The translations under genes and the position numbers were made by a program. This document shows, piece after piece, positions 1-12,275 of a DNA stretch of 64,000 nucleotides (positions within the stretch are counted from its first letter, which is position 1; the number at the start of each line of letters is the position of its first letter). Location: the NCBI GenBank assembly GCA_019722365.1, contig JADFUC010001932.1:34342-98341 (forward strand), written 5' to 3'. The DNA is from Lithospermum erythrorhizon (lineage: Eukaryota > Streptophyta > Magnoliopsida > Boraginales > Boraginaceae). Under the pieces are notes generated by a model. That model had not been told where the DNA came from and made no database searches. It saw nothing but the letters and a program-made list of their open reading frames with translations.

Positions 1-506
1 CGATCATAACTCATAATATATGTGGAAAAAAATGGATTAAAAAAATAAATTTATTTTTATAATACTGTATTGATAAATTTATGTGTTAGCTAACTAATTT
101 TTTTTTTATAATCCTGTATTTTCTCCAAATAAGTAGATTCTAAATATCTTAAACAAATTCTTATTACAATCTTACTTGGTCACATTATTAATATGACAGA
201 GATTCATATTCCAAACATATTTGAACAAATTTTAAAGTTAAGATGATTTGGTTTAAATAAACTTTCATTTATTAATATTGTAGTGTTTATTAAATAATAT
301 ATGAAAAATTAAATGGAATAGCAATTAATTTTGGATTTAAGTATGACTACGTGCATCACACAAGTCTTTTTATTAGTTGGATTTTATTAATTTGGATCAT
401 ACACCACTGTTGAAATGCCTAAACAATGTACTTTTAGGCTAATCAACTTTGGGACCAAACAATGAGTTATCAGCAACACATTATTTTGGAGCTACAATAT
501 ATGTTG

Positions 507-3500
507 CTAAAAAGTGCTGGAATCTGTATGTACAACCATGTTGCTTGTCTCTTCTCTTAGTGAATCAAATAGGGAAGTTGACAAGTAACGCTCCCCAGCG
601 CTTGCAAACATAACCTGTACGCAGACAACGAGCAAATCGCATTAGTATATTCATCGAAAACCATGACAAAGCTCTGTGGAATAAGAACTACTTGATATGA
701 ATAGTATCTATAGTTATCGAGTATTATATATCAGCTTCGATACAACCATTCGATAAGTATATAGACTACAGAGTACGTCATACAGTTACATAGTTACAGA
801 TTGAACATTTATCAGATTCAGAAGAAACTGTTTGAATAGTACTGTTTTGGTACAAGATCAACTACAAAGAGTTGGCTTCTCAACGCAGGTCTAAAGTGTA
901 TGTATTCGATCATCAATGCAATCCAGATTATTTGCTATATAGTGCGTTAAGGGGATACTAAATACTTGATGCAAAAACTCAATGGCTATCAATATGCCTC
1001 ATAGCAAAATGCCGCACTTACAACAATGAGTTTCCCAGCATTTTCAGGTTTTTTAGCTAATTTGAGTCCAGCTGTTGCTGTTGCACCAGAAGAAATGCCA
1101 ACCTACAAGATGTATAAAAGTCAAATAATTTCATATTCATGACTGGTGTTATGTTATGTTCTTATCAAATGGGAGGGTCAGTGAAGATCATCAACCAGAT
1201 AACATACCAACAATCCTTCTTTCTTCATAATCAACTTTGCCATTTCAATGGCTTCATCACCGGATACCTGCAGGCGTGAAATAGAAACTTATATAGTTGA
1301 CTGACAGATGAGTTAACAATCTTTGTAACGGAACATTAGTGTTAATAATTTTTGCAATCCAACCTCCTAAACCACTTATAGACAATTCCATGAATGACTT
1401 TTTATTGAGTCGTGTGTTATTGTGTGAATCGAGGTTGTATTATAGTTATAGTTGCTCCGGATTAGGCTGAGTGTCAATATAGGGTTTGATAGAGTAGTAT
1501 ATAAATGGATGATATCTCATTGTAATCATTAAGACTGATTCTTCAATATTGAATACAATTTGTCATGGTATCGAGCCTAAGATCTTGAGAGTTTTTTTTT
1601 AAAAGCTAGTCGTTAGGCAGCGCTTATCATGACCTCTACACCATAAATATTCACCGTCTTCTTGTTCACCATGGATGACAATGAAGGACGCATCGACCCT
1701 TTCTCGCCTTATTATTTAGGCTCCGGTGATCAGCCCCAAAATCTTATCACCAATGTTATTCTTGTGAAGGATAACTATTCTTTATGGCGTCGCAACATCG
1801 TCATCGCCTTGAAAGCTCGGCGCAAATTTGGCTTTGTCGACGGCACTATCAATCAACCCACTGAGAACCGGAAACTCCTCAATTGGGAAACGGTAAATTT
1901 CATGCTAATATCATGGCTCCTTCGCAGTCTTGATCCGAAAATCGCGACCACGGTCCCTTCGTTCGACTCGGTCAAACCATTGTGGGATTACCTCGAGAAA
2001 AGATTCTCCGTAGCTAATGGCCCTCGTCTTCAACAACTCCGGAGGGATAAACAGCAGTGGCGCTTGATACCTCGCCCCGAGATGAACAATCAAAGGCGGT
2101 GGCAAACAAGCGGGGAAGGCACAGGCCTCTTCGTGCATTTGCTCTTCCAGTGATCGACCTTTGTCTCGCTATGAGCAGTACTCATTGTCGCCAAACTGGT
2201 CACGACACTTCCCGCATCTTGAAACTCTGCTGGCTATCCCCGTGGTGGGAAGAACGTCGACAAGGGAAGTCTCGTCACCAGCGCCCCTGGCGTGGCCGGA
2301 CTTGCAGGGCTTAACCTGCATGCTCGCTGCGACCATGGTATCGGTGCTCCAGCCGAGTGCTCCAGGGCTGATTCTATAGCGGGTTTGAAGCCGGATCAGG
2401 TCCAGATCCTTATGAATATGATCCGCAATCAACAAACTGAGTCTATGACGGGTGAGTCTTCTTCCAATTGCTGGATACTTGATACGGGGCGCATGCGTCA
2501 TGTTCTGGGGGCAGATCCTCCACTTTTAGTTGCTCGTGTGAGATTCGGCTCCCGCCCATTCGACTTACGTGTGGCCACTCGGCCGTGGCGGCTGAAGGGT
2601 GAGTTCTCTCGCTTCGAGGCGGTTTGATGTTAATTCACAATTTTTTTTTTATGTCCCGCAGTTCACTTGCAATCTTATATCTGTGGCTCAGTTGATTGAT
2701 GACTCTTCTTGCTATGTTCAATTTACTAATGAGCTATGTCTTATACAGGACCGACACTCGGGGAACCCGATTGGAGCAGTGAAGCAGGCGGGGGGACTTT
2801 ACTACTCGGCCCGGCTCCCAGTGATATGCGGTGACAGTCTCTGGCGTTTCTGAGTTTGAGCTTTGGCGTAAATGGAGTCTTGGCCATCCATCTGATAGAA
2901 TTCTCCCAGTTAGTTCACACTGTCGAGGTTAGTTAGCTACCAAGAAAACAAATTAGATACATGCTGTGTCCTCGGGCCAAAAAGCGATTAATAGTGATAA
3001 CTTTCACAATGGTAGTAGTCGTGCTTAATCTTTGCATTTGATTTATTGCATTGTGACTTATGGGGTCCGAATAAACTCCCTGCATCTAATGGAGCCTTTT
3101 ATTTTTTAACGATTGTTGATGACTATTCTCGAGCTGTTTGGGTTTATTTACTCCATGCCAAATCTGATGTATTTACTATCTTTCGCTCCTTTATGGCCAT
3201 GATAACTCGCCAATTTCAAGCAAGTGTTAAAGTAGTTCGTAGTGACAACGGCACGGAATTTAAACCTTTACTATCTTATTTTAGTACACATGGCATCCTC
3301 TTTCAAACCTCATGTGTTGGAACGCCTCAACAAAATGGGAGAGTCGTAAACACGCCACGTTCGATGTCGCCGAGCCTTAATGTTTCAAGCCGACTTACCG
3401 GTTCGGTTTTGGGGGGAGTGTGTCCTCGGGGCGGTCCATTTGATTAATCGGACTCCGTGTAGTTTATTGGAGGGGCGCACTCCGATTGCGGTTCTTACGG

Positions 3501-6500
3501 GCAAAGAGCCCAATTTCGCTCATCTCCGGGTATTTGGGTGCCTTTGCTTTGCACATGATCAACGATCACAAAGGCGATAAATCTCACGCGCTCCTGTAGC
3601 CGCAAATGTGTATTTGTGGGTTATCCCAACTGTCAAAAAGGGTGGAAATTATATGACCTTTCTTCGGGGGAGTTTTTTGTGTCGAGAGATGTCCAATTTC
3701 ATGAGGGTGAGTTTCCTTTTGCACCTTTCGTTCCGCCAGCGGATTCGTCCTGCTTGGTACCATTGATGTCCCCTTGAGTCTATGAATCGATGATGAGTGG
3801 GGCTCGGTTCTGCTTGAACCTATAAGCCCCTAATATTTCTTAACGGCGTCCCACGATGGGGACTGGTTCAATGCCCACTTGCCGAGATTGCTTCTCGGTC
3901 AGCTGCTTGGGGCCGATTTGGTGCCCGCTATTGGGCGGATTGAGGGCAGTGCTACTGCATCTCCGGGTGTCGAGGAAGGGGATGTGTCGAGCAGGGAATT
4001 CGGCCGCGGTTTGCGAAGTAAACATCCTTCGGTTCGGTTGCGAGACTTTGTCACGCACACCACAGTTAGTCCTCGCTTTAAGTAGAGCTACACTTGGCTC
4101 CTCTAGAGGTACTCTTTATCCCTTAGCTCATTATGTAAATTGTCCTAATTTCTCCTTGCGACACCGTGTTTTTCTTTCTTCTGTTATAACAGGCGTTGAG
4201 CCTCGTAACTTCACGGAGGCATTATCGGATCCGGGGTGGTGCGAGGCGATAAGTAGCGGGAGGAGTGCTTGCTGGGAGGCCAATGGTACTTGGGATATGG
4301 CGCCCATTGCACCGCGTGGCCCCACTTGGATGCAAATGGGTGTATAAAATTAAGTATAATGCAGATGGGAGTGTTGAGCGGTTGAAGGCACGGCTGGTTA
4401 TTTTGGGTAATCTTCAGGTCGCTGGTATTGACTATCATGAAACATTCGCCCCCGTCGCAAAAATGGCAATTTATTCGGGCGTTTATTCTTTGTAGGCTAG
4501 CGCTTTCGTAATTGGGAGTTGCATCAGATGGACGTCCATAATGCTTTCCTTCATGGCGACCTTGGCGGGGAAGGTAATAAAGCTCGCCCGCCTCCGGGTT
4601 TCTATGTTAAATCGATGCAGGAATGGTGTGTAAGCTCGAAATCATTATGCGGTTTTGCGCCGTACCCACGCGTTCTTCAGTTTGCTAAGTTGGCGGCTTC
4701 GTTACTATCCTATGGTTTTCGCCAATCTTACTCCGATTATTCACTCTTTACCGTTCCACCCAGTAATGGCTCAGAACTCTTAATAGTAACTCGTCTATGT
4801 CGATGACCTGATTGTCGCTGGTAATGATTCTTCCGCTGTATCTGCTTTTAAAGCTTATTTGAGTCGCTGTTTTCACATGAAAGATCTTGGGGTCCTCAAG
4901 TATTTCTTGGGGGTGGAGGTTGCGCGTAGCCCGGAAGGTATCTTCTTATCGCAACATAAATACACGTTAGATATCATTTCCGAGGCGGGGCTTCTGGGGT
5001 GCAAGCCCGCACCATTTCCCATGGAGCAAAACCACTCTCTCACGCTTGCCAAGGGTGCCGAGTTGCTTGATCCAGAGCCATACCGGCGGCTTGTTGGTCG
5101 TTTGATTTATCTGGCTTTTACACGGCCTGACTTGGCTTATTCGGTGCATATGTAGCTGTTATGCGACATCCTCGGCATGAGGCCAGCTGGAATGTTGCAC
5201 TTGAAATGGTGCGTTATTTGAAAGGGAGACCGGGTCAGGGTATTTTGATGACTTCTAGTGATCTGAAACGACTAGTGGTGTGACTCATTTGGGCTAGTTG
5301 TCCTTTGACTCGCCGTTCTCTTACTGGTTGGGTTGTCTTCTTGGGAGGGTCTCCGGTGTCTTGGAAGACCAAGAAGCAACACACTGTTGCTCGCTCTTCA
5401 GCCGAGGCGGAATATCGATCGATGGTTGATGTTACATCTGAACTGAAGTGGTTGAAAGCACTCTTGCTTGATTTCGGGATCCAACATTCACGCCCGTGAC
5501 TTTCTTTGTGATAGCAGTGGCTTGCACATTGCCCGAGTCTGGTTTTTTCGCGCCTGAAGCATATCGGGGTGAAATTTGTCACTATGTGCGTGATGCTATT
5601 CGGGATGGTCTCCTCACTACTACTCATTGTTTCTACAAGCCCCATTAGAACTTTGCCGACATTTTTCTTAAGGCTGCTTGGAAAGACAAGTTCTTGTGTA
5701 TCTGCTGCCTTGAGTTGGGCGCTCGTTCTTCATATTTCCGACTTGAATGGGGGTATTGAGTCGTGTGTTATTATTATTGAGTCCGAGTTGTATTATAGTT
5801 ATAGTTATCGGATTAGGCCCGTGTCAATATAGGGTTTGATAGAGTAGTATATAAAAATAGATGATATACCGTTATGTCATTAAGGCGTGCTTGATAATGA
5901 ATCTGATTTGTCACTTTTGAATACATTCGCAGAGACAGAAAAATACGGACATATACATTTTTTGTAAACCTTTTCCCACAGTAAAAAAACTGGGATTATG
6001 GTTCATAAATAATAGAGCCTCAAACTTATCAATAATAGCACCACAAAAAGATTTTCGAGTATGGATTTTGAAACATCTATATTAATATCAGAAACTCACA
6101 CAAACTTTATTGAACTTTCTTCAGTGTAATAATGACAATGATGAACTCACAAAATAATGTAAATATTATCTATAACTCTATAAAGTTCATTAACAGACAC
6201 GATCGAATAAAAAAGTGAGTCTTACCTGAATGACTCCATCAAGGATGCTTCTGTCAAGTATTGGTGGAATATATCCGGCGCCAATTCCTTGAATTTTATG
6301 AAGAGCTACATCATGATAGACATAAGAGAAAAAAAGAAATCAATCTCTTAACAATCCACCTACCATTGGAAAAATAAATGCTACCTTTATGTATCTCTCT
6401 TCTACAATCAACTTCTTCGTCACAAATCTCTGTCCTGAATATCTATACAGATTCCAGGATCTTAAAACTTTACACTATAACTTGTTTCTATGTTATTGTA

Positions 6501-8340
6501 GGTTCAAAACCATATTAGGATGCGTATCGTAGAGAAAGCTGACAAATTAAAAATTTAGAGTCCTTTATGTTATATGAAGTCTTGAAATAAGTGATACAAG
6601 GTCTTCTCTAATGTACTTCAACAGGCTTTTTGGCTACATGAAAACGAAGATGAAGGTCGAGTCTAACCAGCACTTCCTCCACTCAGGACCGCGCTTTCAG
6701 TCGGTTCTACACCATACACCTGTACTAATTAAAGGAAGTTCGATTCATAAGAGAAATCAAGATATATATATAAAGGGAAAGGTGGGGAGAGTAAATTGAT
6801 CAACAGACAAAATTGAAACAAAAAAGTGACCTCAATATTTGGATTCTTTTCTTTGAGAAATTTCCCAACACCAGTGATTGTACCTCCAGTTCCAACCCCA
6901 GCAACAAATATATCAATTTTTCCTTGAGTATTCTCCCATATCTCAGGGCCAGTTGTTTCATAATGAATCTATATATCAACATCTAATATCAGAAAGATCA
7001 TACTACTTCCAATTCAAGAAATAAAGAAAAATCCAATGGTGTCAATTTTATATTTATTGGGATAAGGAATAGAAAATAAGCAATGGTCAAAGCTTGAAAA
7101 TGAAAAACGAAAATGTCAATTAAAATAAATTGGAGGGAGTAATAATGTGGCATCTATAAATGTTCATATGTACAATGCCTTTGGATTTGCAAGATTTTCA
7201 AATTGTCTTATAAAGTGAGAATCTGGTATCCTCTCATGTAATTCTTTTGTTTGCTGAAGTATATACTCCAGGCCCTTGGATGCCTCAAAGATAAGCAGTT
7301 CTGCTCCTAAAGCTCTAAGAAGAACTCTTCGTTCCAAACTATATGTATGAGGCATGACTATGATAAGTTTGTAGCCCATAGCTGCAGTAATAGATGCTAG
7401 ACCAATGCCAGTGTTGCCACTGGTTACTTCAATCAGAGTTGACTGCAGAAATAGACATTTTACAGATGTAAATACAAGAACAGGGAAGTGTTAGTTTTCG
7501 GATAACAGTTCTAGCGATTTGGATCATTTGAGAAACTCTACTTGAACCAATGAAAAATTGAGACTTAGATAGTCCATTAACAAATAATAGTGTTGACAAC
7601 GAAACATCTACCCCACCATCCAACCATCCCTAAAAGATCGCCCTGTTTTGAATTTGAGGGTTGACTTTTAAAATTTGAACTCGAATATTTTTTGAATATG
7701 TTGTGTGATATTTCGGAAAGAATATATCAAAATATTGTTTCTTCAACTTATTTTACTTTTAACACAATAATTTTGATTCATATCAAAATTGCATGTGTCA
7801 GTAATTAAGATTTTCAACGGTTGATTTTGATCATTGGAAAATAAATTGAACAATCTTTTGGGACGAAGGTAGTATTCTTTTCTCTTTCTTTCAAAGATGC
7901 AGGTTTCTAGGCAACTAACCTTTCCAGGAGTTATCAAGCCTTTCTCCTCAGCATCTTTGATCATGCTATATGCAATCCTATACCATAAATATAAAACTGT
8001 CAAATGAAAATTTCTAGTAGGATTGGTTGGTTATAAATATACTTTCTGCATTAACCTGTCTTTCACACTTGAGACAGGTTCCATGAACTCTAATTTGGCA
8101 GCAACCTTGGCAACACATCCATCCACAACATTGTTGAGATAGACCGTTGGTGTATTTCCAATAAGCTGTATTTACAATGTGGCACAATCAAGAACCAATT
8201 ATATGAACCACAAGTAAATCTACTAACAATCAAGAACCAATTATATGAAGCACAAATAAATCTACTAACTGCAAGTTATATATCAGAAGAGAAGATTTTA
8301 CTTCAGTGATATTTTTTGCAATTCCAGATTTCGTTTCCAT
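507..8340 (-). CDS. Cysteine synthase (O-acetylserine (thiol) lyase family), 10 exons
   Basis: PLP-dependent enzyme that makes cysteine from O-acetylserine and sulfide; a beta-cyanoalanine synthase role is possible for some members. Exons read on the minus strand: 8340-8302, 8165-8056, 7977-7920, 7442-7179, 6968-6831, 6719-6668, 6305-6226, 1267-1208, 1102-1022, 614-507. They join to 990 nt, 329 codons plus TAG, with no frame break, close to the usual 322-325 residues of cytosolic forms. Visible motifs are the PLP lysine in SSVKDR (about K48), the substrate loop TSGNTG (76-81), the phosphate loop GTGGT (183-187), GIGAG and SSGAT (271-275). There is no N-terminal extension, so a cytosolic enzyme is inferred. 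Intron 4 starts with GC (AAG|GCATTG). Intron 7 contains an antisense 4.5-kb Copia element. All exon boundaries were read by eye; expression is untested. Confidence 0.9.
1403..1565 (+). repeat. Copia-1 5' LTR
   Basis: About 163 bp, matching 5754-5932 in order along most of its length. It ends TTTGTCA directly before the tRNA-Met-type primer-binding site at 1566-1576. Confidence 0.8.
1662..2153 (+). pseudogene. Copia-1 gag (UBN2/Retrotran_gag type)
   Basis: The first 130 or so codons match plant Copia Gag. They show an N-terminal [19 protein letters not shown] block, GFVDGTI, a WET...[10 protein letters not shown] stretch and [13 protein letters not shown], which together form the helical capsid-like domain. 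After about codon 128 the frame drifts into non-Gag sequence, and the continuation lies in other frames around 2057-2440. No intact CCHC zinc knuckle was found. A short N-terminal ORF of this kind cannot package RNA on its own. Confidence 0.8.
2440..2640 (+). pseudogene. Copia-1 aspartic protease remnant
   Basis: The frame covering 2292-2627 contains [14 protein letters not shown], a decayed form of the Copia protease site WILDSGAS-H. The Asp-Thr-Gly triad survives, but the downstream flap region is out of frame. Confidence 0.65.
3046..3580 (+). pseudogene. Copia-1 integrase
   Basis: A rve-type integrase core. It shows HCDLWGP, then [16 protein letters not shown] with the first catalytic Asp, then [11 protein letters not shown] with the second Asp, then GTPQQNGR. 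The catalytic Glu expected just after QQNGRV is lost to a frameshift. The reading continues in another frame at 3380-3580 ([18 protein letters not shown], then [15 protein letters not shown]). Confidence 0.85.
4105..5660 (+). pseudogene. Copia-1 reverse transcriptase and RNase H
   Basis: Fragments in several frames give a full RVT_2 and RNase H order: YPLAHYVNC linker (about 4117), [52 protein letters not shown] (near 4800), [38 protein letters not shown], and RNase [20 protein letters not shown] with [10 protein letters not shown]. At least six frame changes or stops separate these blocks, so no functional enzyme is encoded. Confidence 0.85.
5754..5932 (+). repeat. Copia-1 3' LTR
   Basis: Partner of 1403-1565. 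It follows the polypurine tract GAATGGGGG and carries the same TATA-like TAGTATATAAA segment. The two LTRs differ by several substitutions and indels, so the insertion is not recent. Confidence 0.8.
7126..7142. repeat. Stowaway-like terminal motif
   Basis: GGAGGGAGTA is the reverse complement of the common Tc1/mariner MITE end TACTCCCTCC. It lies in intron 4 of the cysteine synthase gene. The partner end was not located. Confidence 0.35.
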
Positions 8341-8840
8341 GTTACTTTCCTGTATTGCTGCTAAGAACTACCAAATAAATGAGTCACTCAATTAGGAAAT
8401 GGTGAACAATATTAACATCGACATCCACGAGTGAATCGGAAGAGGCTTCCGCCTAAGTAGGGTAAGGGAGTCGGATAGTATGCAACCTTACTCTGTAACA
8501 GGGAAGCTGTTTCCAAATTGATGCATGAGTGAAGTATGATATAATTTTTAGTAAAGTCGACATAATAAACCAAGAAAAGAGAAAGTTGACAAAACTCTAA
8601 AAGTAGAGGTCTTTCTGAGAAACTATAAGTTTAAGCAATTGATCAATATTACATTTTAAAGACAAAACACCAAAAAATATATGGCATAAAGACAACAATC
8701 ACGAAGAAGTATTGCAAAAAATCAAGAAATTATTTGGGACAACTGCAAAAACAAAATACTCAAGATTACCAAATGATGACATACATACCTTGAAAGTACA
8801 TTATGAGCTAGTGTAGTATCTATTGAACCTATATAGCCAT

Positions 8841-8847
8841 TTATATA
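8841..8847 (-). promoter_or_regulatory. Candidate TATA box of the cysteine synthase gene
   Basis: On the minus strand the sequence reads CACTATATAAATGG, a good plant TATA box, about 495 bp upstream of the ATG. That distance would require a 5' UTR intron, which is common in this gene family but not shown here. A Stowaway-like TACTCCCTCC end lies immediately upstream. Confidence 0.4.
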
Positions 8848-8855
8848 GTGCATAC

Positions 8856-9713
8856 TACTCCCTCCATCATTAAAAGATCCTCCCACTTTTGTATTTTGGT
8901 GTTATATTTTTTAAATTTTTAAGTCAAATATTTTTCTATATAAGAAATATTATTTTGTGAAAATGTAACAAAATATAGTATTTTCAATATTATTTATTAT
9001 TAACATGATATTTAAATTGAAGTCAAAGTTGTATGTTTAAATTAATTTACAAATTTTATTAACTTTGATAGTTGAAAAACAAACCGTTAATAGTCATGGA
9101 AATAGTACATAAATAGTACAATCTTATTCTAAGTAAAACTGATACAATAATAAAATGTTATAATGATGGTATATCACTATCACTAATTACTATTATTGAT
9201 CACTAACATATATAAAAAAGTTTTAATAGCGTCAGATTTTTCTTTTATATTATTAATTATCGCATAAATTACTTCATTTTCTAAAAAATCTAAAAGTTTC
9301 AAGAGTTCTAATAGAATTAACAACTACCCCTCGGTTTTTTATTTGACGTTTTGTATATCGGTTTTTAACTTTAACTATCAATTATTCTTAACTATATATT
9401 CAAAAAATGATAAAGAAAAATAATACTATGAAACTATTTTCAAAGACAAATCTAATGATATAACTTTATATTTATTAAAATAATAAGTACCTCTATTTCA
9501 CCACCACTCATTCCTACGTCAAGCGCCACCATAAATTACTTTTTTGTTATTCACTAACCTAAAAAAATATAAATTGATATCATTGTATCTGCTTTTAAAA
9601 TATTTTATAATATTATTTTATTATAATTTTCATAATATATATGTTAAGTACTAATGATTGAAGCTTGTGTATCGAAAAATGAAAAGTCTATTAATTCGAA
9701 ATGAGGGAGTAAT
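8856..9713. repeat. Region bounded by Stowaway-like ends, AT-rich, no gene
   Basis: TACTCCCTCC-like sequence at about 8857-8868 and the inverted form GAGGGAGTA at about 9704-9712 bound 0.85 kb of AT-rich DNA. This is long for one Stowaway MITE, so it may be two unrelated ends or a MITE with insertions. I see no coding sequence here. Confidence 0.3.
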
Positions 9714-9721
9714 TAGTAATT

Positions 9722-10035
9722 TGTTAGAAATGTTTTGAATCGAGTTACGCTATCAAAATTATATCTAAACTTGTTTAGTTTCAATAGTTGATCCTATATA
9801 AATGTTCTTCAAGTTTTTTTGTTTTTCCTTACACCAAATAGTTAATGGGTTTACTTGACGCCTTCTAGTACCTAAACTATTTTGGTTAAATTTTATATTC
9901 CTCCAACTGCTTTTAGTAAAATTCTTTTATGATCCTGGCCACGGATTAGTCCGAACATTATTGTAGATACCGTAAAAATCTTTGTGTTCTTCTTTCAAGT
10001 CTTTTTACTTAATTCATATATGTCTTCAAGTTTAT
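9722..10035 (+). repeat. Copia-2 5' LTR
   Basis: Begins TGTTAGAAATG and runs about 310 bp. It aligns collinearly with 11957-12275. The 3' boundary near 10035 is approximate because the primer-binding site is not recognisable. Confidence 0.65.
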
Positions 10036-10129
10036 AACAAATTGCACGAGCCGCGTTATCGACGGCTAGGACGGGTGGTAAAAGTCCTCAAGGTCAGGAA
10101 GCCACGGTGAATAACTTGCAAATCGCTGT

Positions 10130-10565
10130 TGCATGCCAAGCAACGGTAGGCGGCTTGGGCACCTTTGTCAAGCCAACGCCCAACCGTCTACCCGAAAATA
10201 TGGCATCTCTAGAGGAAAAGGCACATTCAACGCCAAGTTGTTATCACTAAGACGACATCATTACAAAGATTTCGAACGTGCCACATGTTTTACCGGATCG
10301 CTGTGTAAGCTGTAGTAGCCCCTACACGACCAAGAGCTTAACCAACAAGGCCCTCTTTAAAGCAACGCCTCGCCTTTGGCCTTCGGATTTGCTACATCTC
10401 AAAGCATCATCTAGACAATTAAATTCAATATTATTAGATTTGCGTAATATTCGATTAAAATTGATGACGGGTACTGCATTGGATAATATTAGCCTCATTA
10501 CCTCCATCATATGAGAATTTTAGAGAATTAATGACAAAATGGAAAGAATTCTTTATCTCTGTATG
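10130..10565 (+). pseudogene. Copia-2 gag remnant
   Basis: At 10380-10510 the plus strand encodes NSILLDLRNIRLKL followed by decayed ALILL-SLPPSYENFREL-like sequence in shifting frames. This is the core of the plant Copia UBN2 Gag domain. Stops and frameshifts prevent translation. Confidence 0.65.
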
Positions 10566-10889
10566 AAAGCCAGTCGGGTCTCCAAAGCAGGGTAAAACAC
10601 TACATATTTGTAGGTCCTAGTTCGATAATCGTGTTGTCAAGCCTTTATATAGTCATCAACAATCGAGTTATGGTCAACCAGAAAGAAGCAGTTTTCCACA
10701 GCCATACAAAAGTGATTCGGAAGCCAGAGATACATGTAATTACTCAGAATGGTATGGTCACTGAAGAGTGATTGTCCCAAGAAGAGACAATACTGAAATT
10801 TGGTAACGACGGAACCGCCGCCGTTGCCGAGGATGGTTGAAAAGTCCAAGAGGACATTGCATTAGTTGGTTGACACACATATTACAATC

Positions 10890-11830
10890 GGCGCGCTGTT
10901 ATGGATTCCGGGCTTCATCATGTCCGGCGAGAACGGTTCTTTAATCTATGAACAAGTGGATGGTAGGAATATTTCCATAGCCACAGCGCTACTTGTGCGT
11001 GTCGATAGGTTCAACTGCTTAGGACCTTATGACGGGAAGTTTTTCACTTTGAATTATGTGAGGCACGCCGCGATACTTACCTAAGAATCTTATATCTCTT
11101 AGTCTTCTAGACAAAAAAAGGTTAGCTTCAAAGGCTAACGGAGGCTCGCATGTCTACACCGGTTCAAAAGTGATTCCAAAGGTGCTAAGTGCCTTGTATT
11201 TCTTGCAAGTGTGCTACGCTAGTACCTCACCCATTGCTTCCTCCGAGTATCGCTAAAGAAACATACGACTCAAGGCGGTATATGAGGCTCGATATACGAA
11301 AATGGGGATGATGCAAATTTAGCCACGGATAATCTTCTAGGTGGGCATGGTGTTGCGATCTCTCAGTTTTGTGAACATTATGTATTTGTATTACATCGGG
11401 CAAGTTCCCTAAGGCAACTTATCGATTCGGGGCGGCACACTTCGACATATTCATTCCGATTGTTAGGTCTCAAGCGTTGATTCTTTGGGAGGTGCCATGT
11501 AGATACTTTCATCTTCTCGATTGATGATTATTCAAGGATGTCGGGTGTTCATAATGAAGAAGAAAGGTGATGCTTTCACAATTCAAAACAAGGGAAGATT
11601 TGGTGGAAAGTCGCATTGCGAAGAAGATCAAAGAGGCCGAGAACGTAATGGTCTGGAATTGCTCGTCTAAGTTTAATGAGTTTTGTACATCGATGGAATT
11701 TCCACATCATACAATGAGGCACACACCCCAGCAAACGGTGTTGCAGCTGCATGACCGACACTTCCGGAGAGGGCTGATGTATGTTCTCTAATATCGACTA
11801 GAAAGAAAGTTTTAAATAAAATAAGACATC
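10890..11830 (+). pseudogene. Copia-2 protease, GAG-pre-integrase and integrase remnant
   Basis: Blocks read across frames. Around 10900 there is a decayed protease site (LLWIPGFIMS for WILDSGAS). NLISLSLLDKK follows near 11085. Near 11290-11400 there is a GAG-pre-integrase segment resembling MGMMQI, LLGGHGV and FCEH. From 11500 the integrase shows IDDYSR, VFIMKKKGDAFTI, ENVMVWN, FNEFCTSMEFPHHTMRHTPQQ. Indels separate these blocks. No RT follows. Confidence 0.75.
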
Positions 11831-11956
11831 ATGTTATCTCGATTAATTCCGAGGTCCGCATACATGCATAAATTCCCTCAAAAGTCCTTATGAACTGTGG
11901 TCCGGAAAGTCTGTTGATACTATGTCAGAGCTTTCGTTGCACAATTTATCATGCCA

Positions 11957-12275
11957 ATAAAGGAAAATTTTAGCCTCAATCGAGTTATGCTAACGTACTA
12001 CATCTAAACTTTTGGTGAGTTTAGTTTGCCAGCTGGTCATATATAAACGCTTTTCTTAGTTTTCCTTGCACCAAGCAATGTTTTATTTGGACGCCTTGTA
12101 TTACTCTAAACTATTTCAGTTAAATTTTCTATTCCTCCCATATGTTATATAGTGAAATTTCTATGGCTCGCCTGATTAGTCATAACACATCGTTAGTGGA
12201 TACCACATAAAAAATCTTTGTATTTTTCTTTCAAGTTTGTTACTTAGCTCCATAATGCTTTCATTATGACATAAC
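11957..12275 (+). repeat. Copia-2 3' LTR
   Basis: Partner of 9722-10035, collinear over about 300 bp with many substitutions and small indels, suggesting an old insertion. Confidence 0.65.

Larger units (their letters stand above)
1403..5932 (+). mobile_element. Copia-1: degraded Ty1/copia retrotransposon in the cysteine synthase intron 7
   Basis: The element has two similar LTRs (1403-1565 and about 5754-5932) sharing TATTGAGTCGTGTGTTAT and a later GTGTCAATATAGGGTTTG. A primer-binding site TGGTATCGAGC follows the first LTR at 1566, and a G-rich polypurine tract (GAATGGGGG) precedes the second. The order is gag, protease, integrase, reverse transcriptase, RNase H, which is the Copia order. 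Coding regions are split by many frameshifts and stops, so it is not autonomous. LTR boundaries are good to a few bases. No convincing 5-bp target-site duplication was seen. Integrase and linker motifs resemble Copia-3, so both probably belong to one lineage. Confidence 0.9.
9722..12275 (+). mobile_element. Copia-2: internally deleted Ty1/copia element (Tork-like coding motifs)
   Basis: Similar segments at 9722-10035 and about 11957-12275 are LTRs. Both have AATCGAGTTA-GCT at the start, then CTAAACTATTT-GGTTAAATTT, a GATTAGTC motif and AAAATCTTTGTGTT near the end. Between them lie gag, protease, GAG-pre-integrase and integrase fragments, followed directly by the 3' LTR. The reverse transcriptase and RNase H are therefore missing. 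Total length is about 2.55 kb, against 4.5-5 kb expected. The coding motifs match those of Copia-5 near 62 kb. Confidence 0.8.

Noticed and set aside
1391..5945. A target-site duplication around Copia-1
   Set aside because: The five bases on each side (near 1398-1402 and 5933-5937) do not match, so exact ends remain uncertain.
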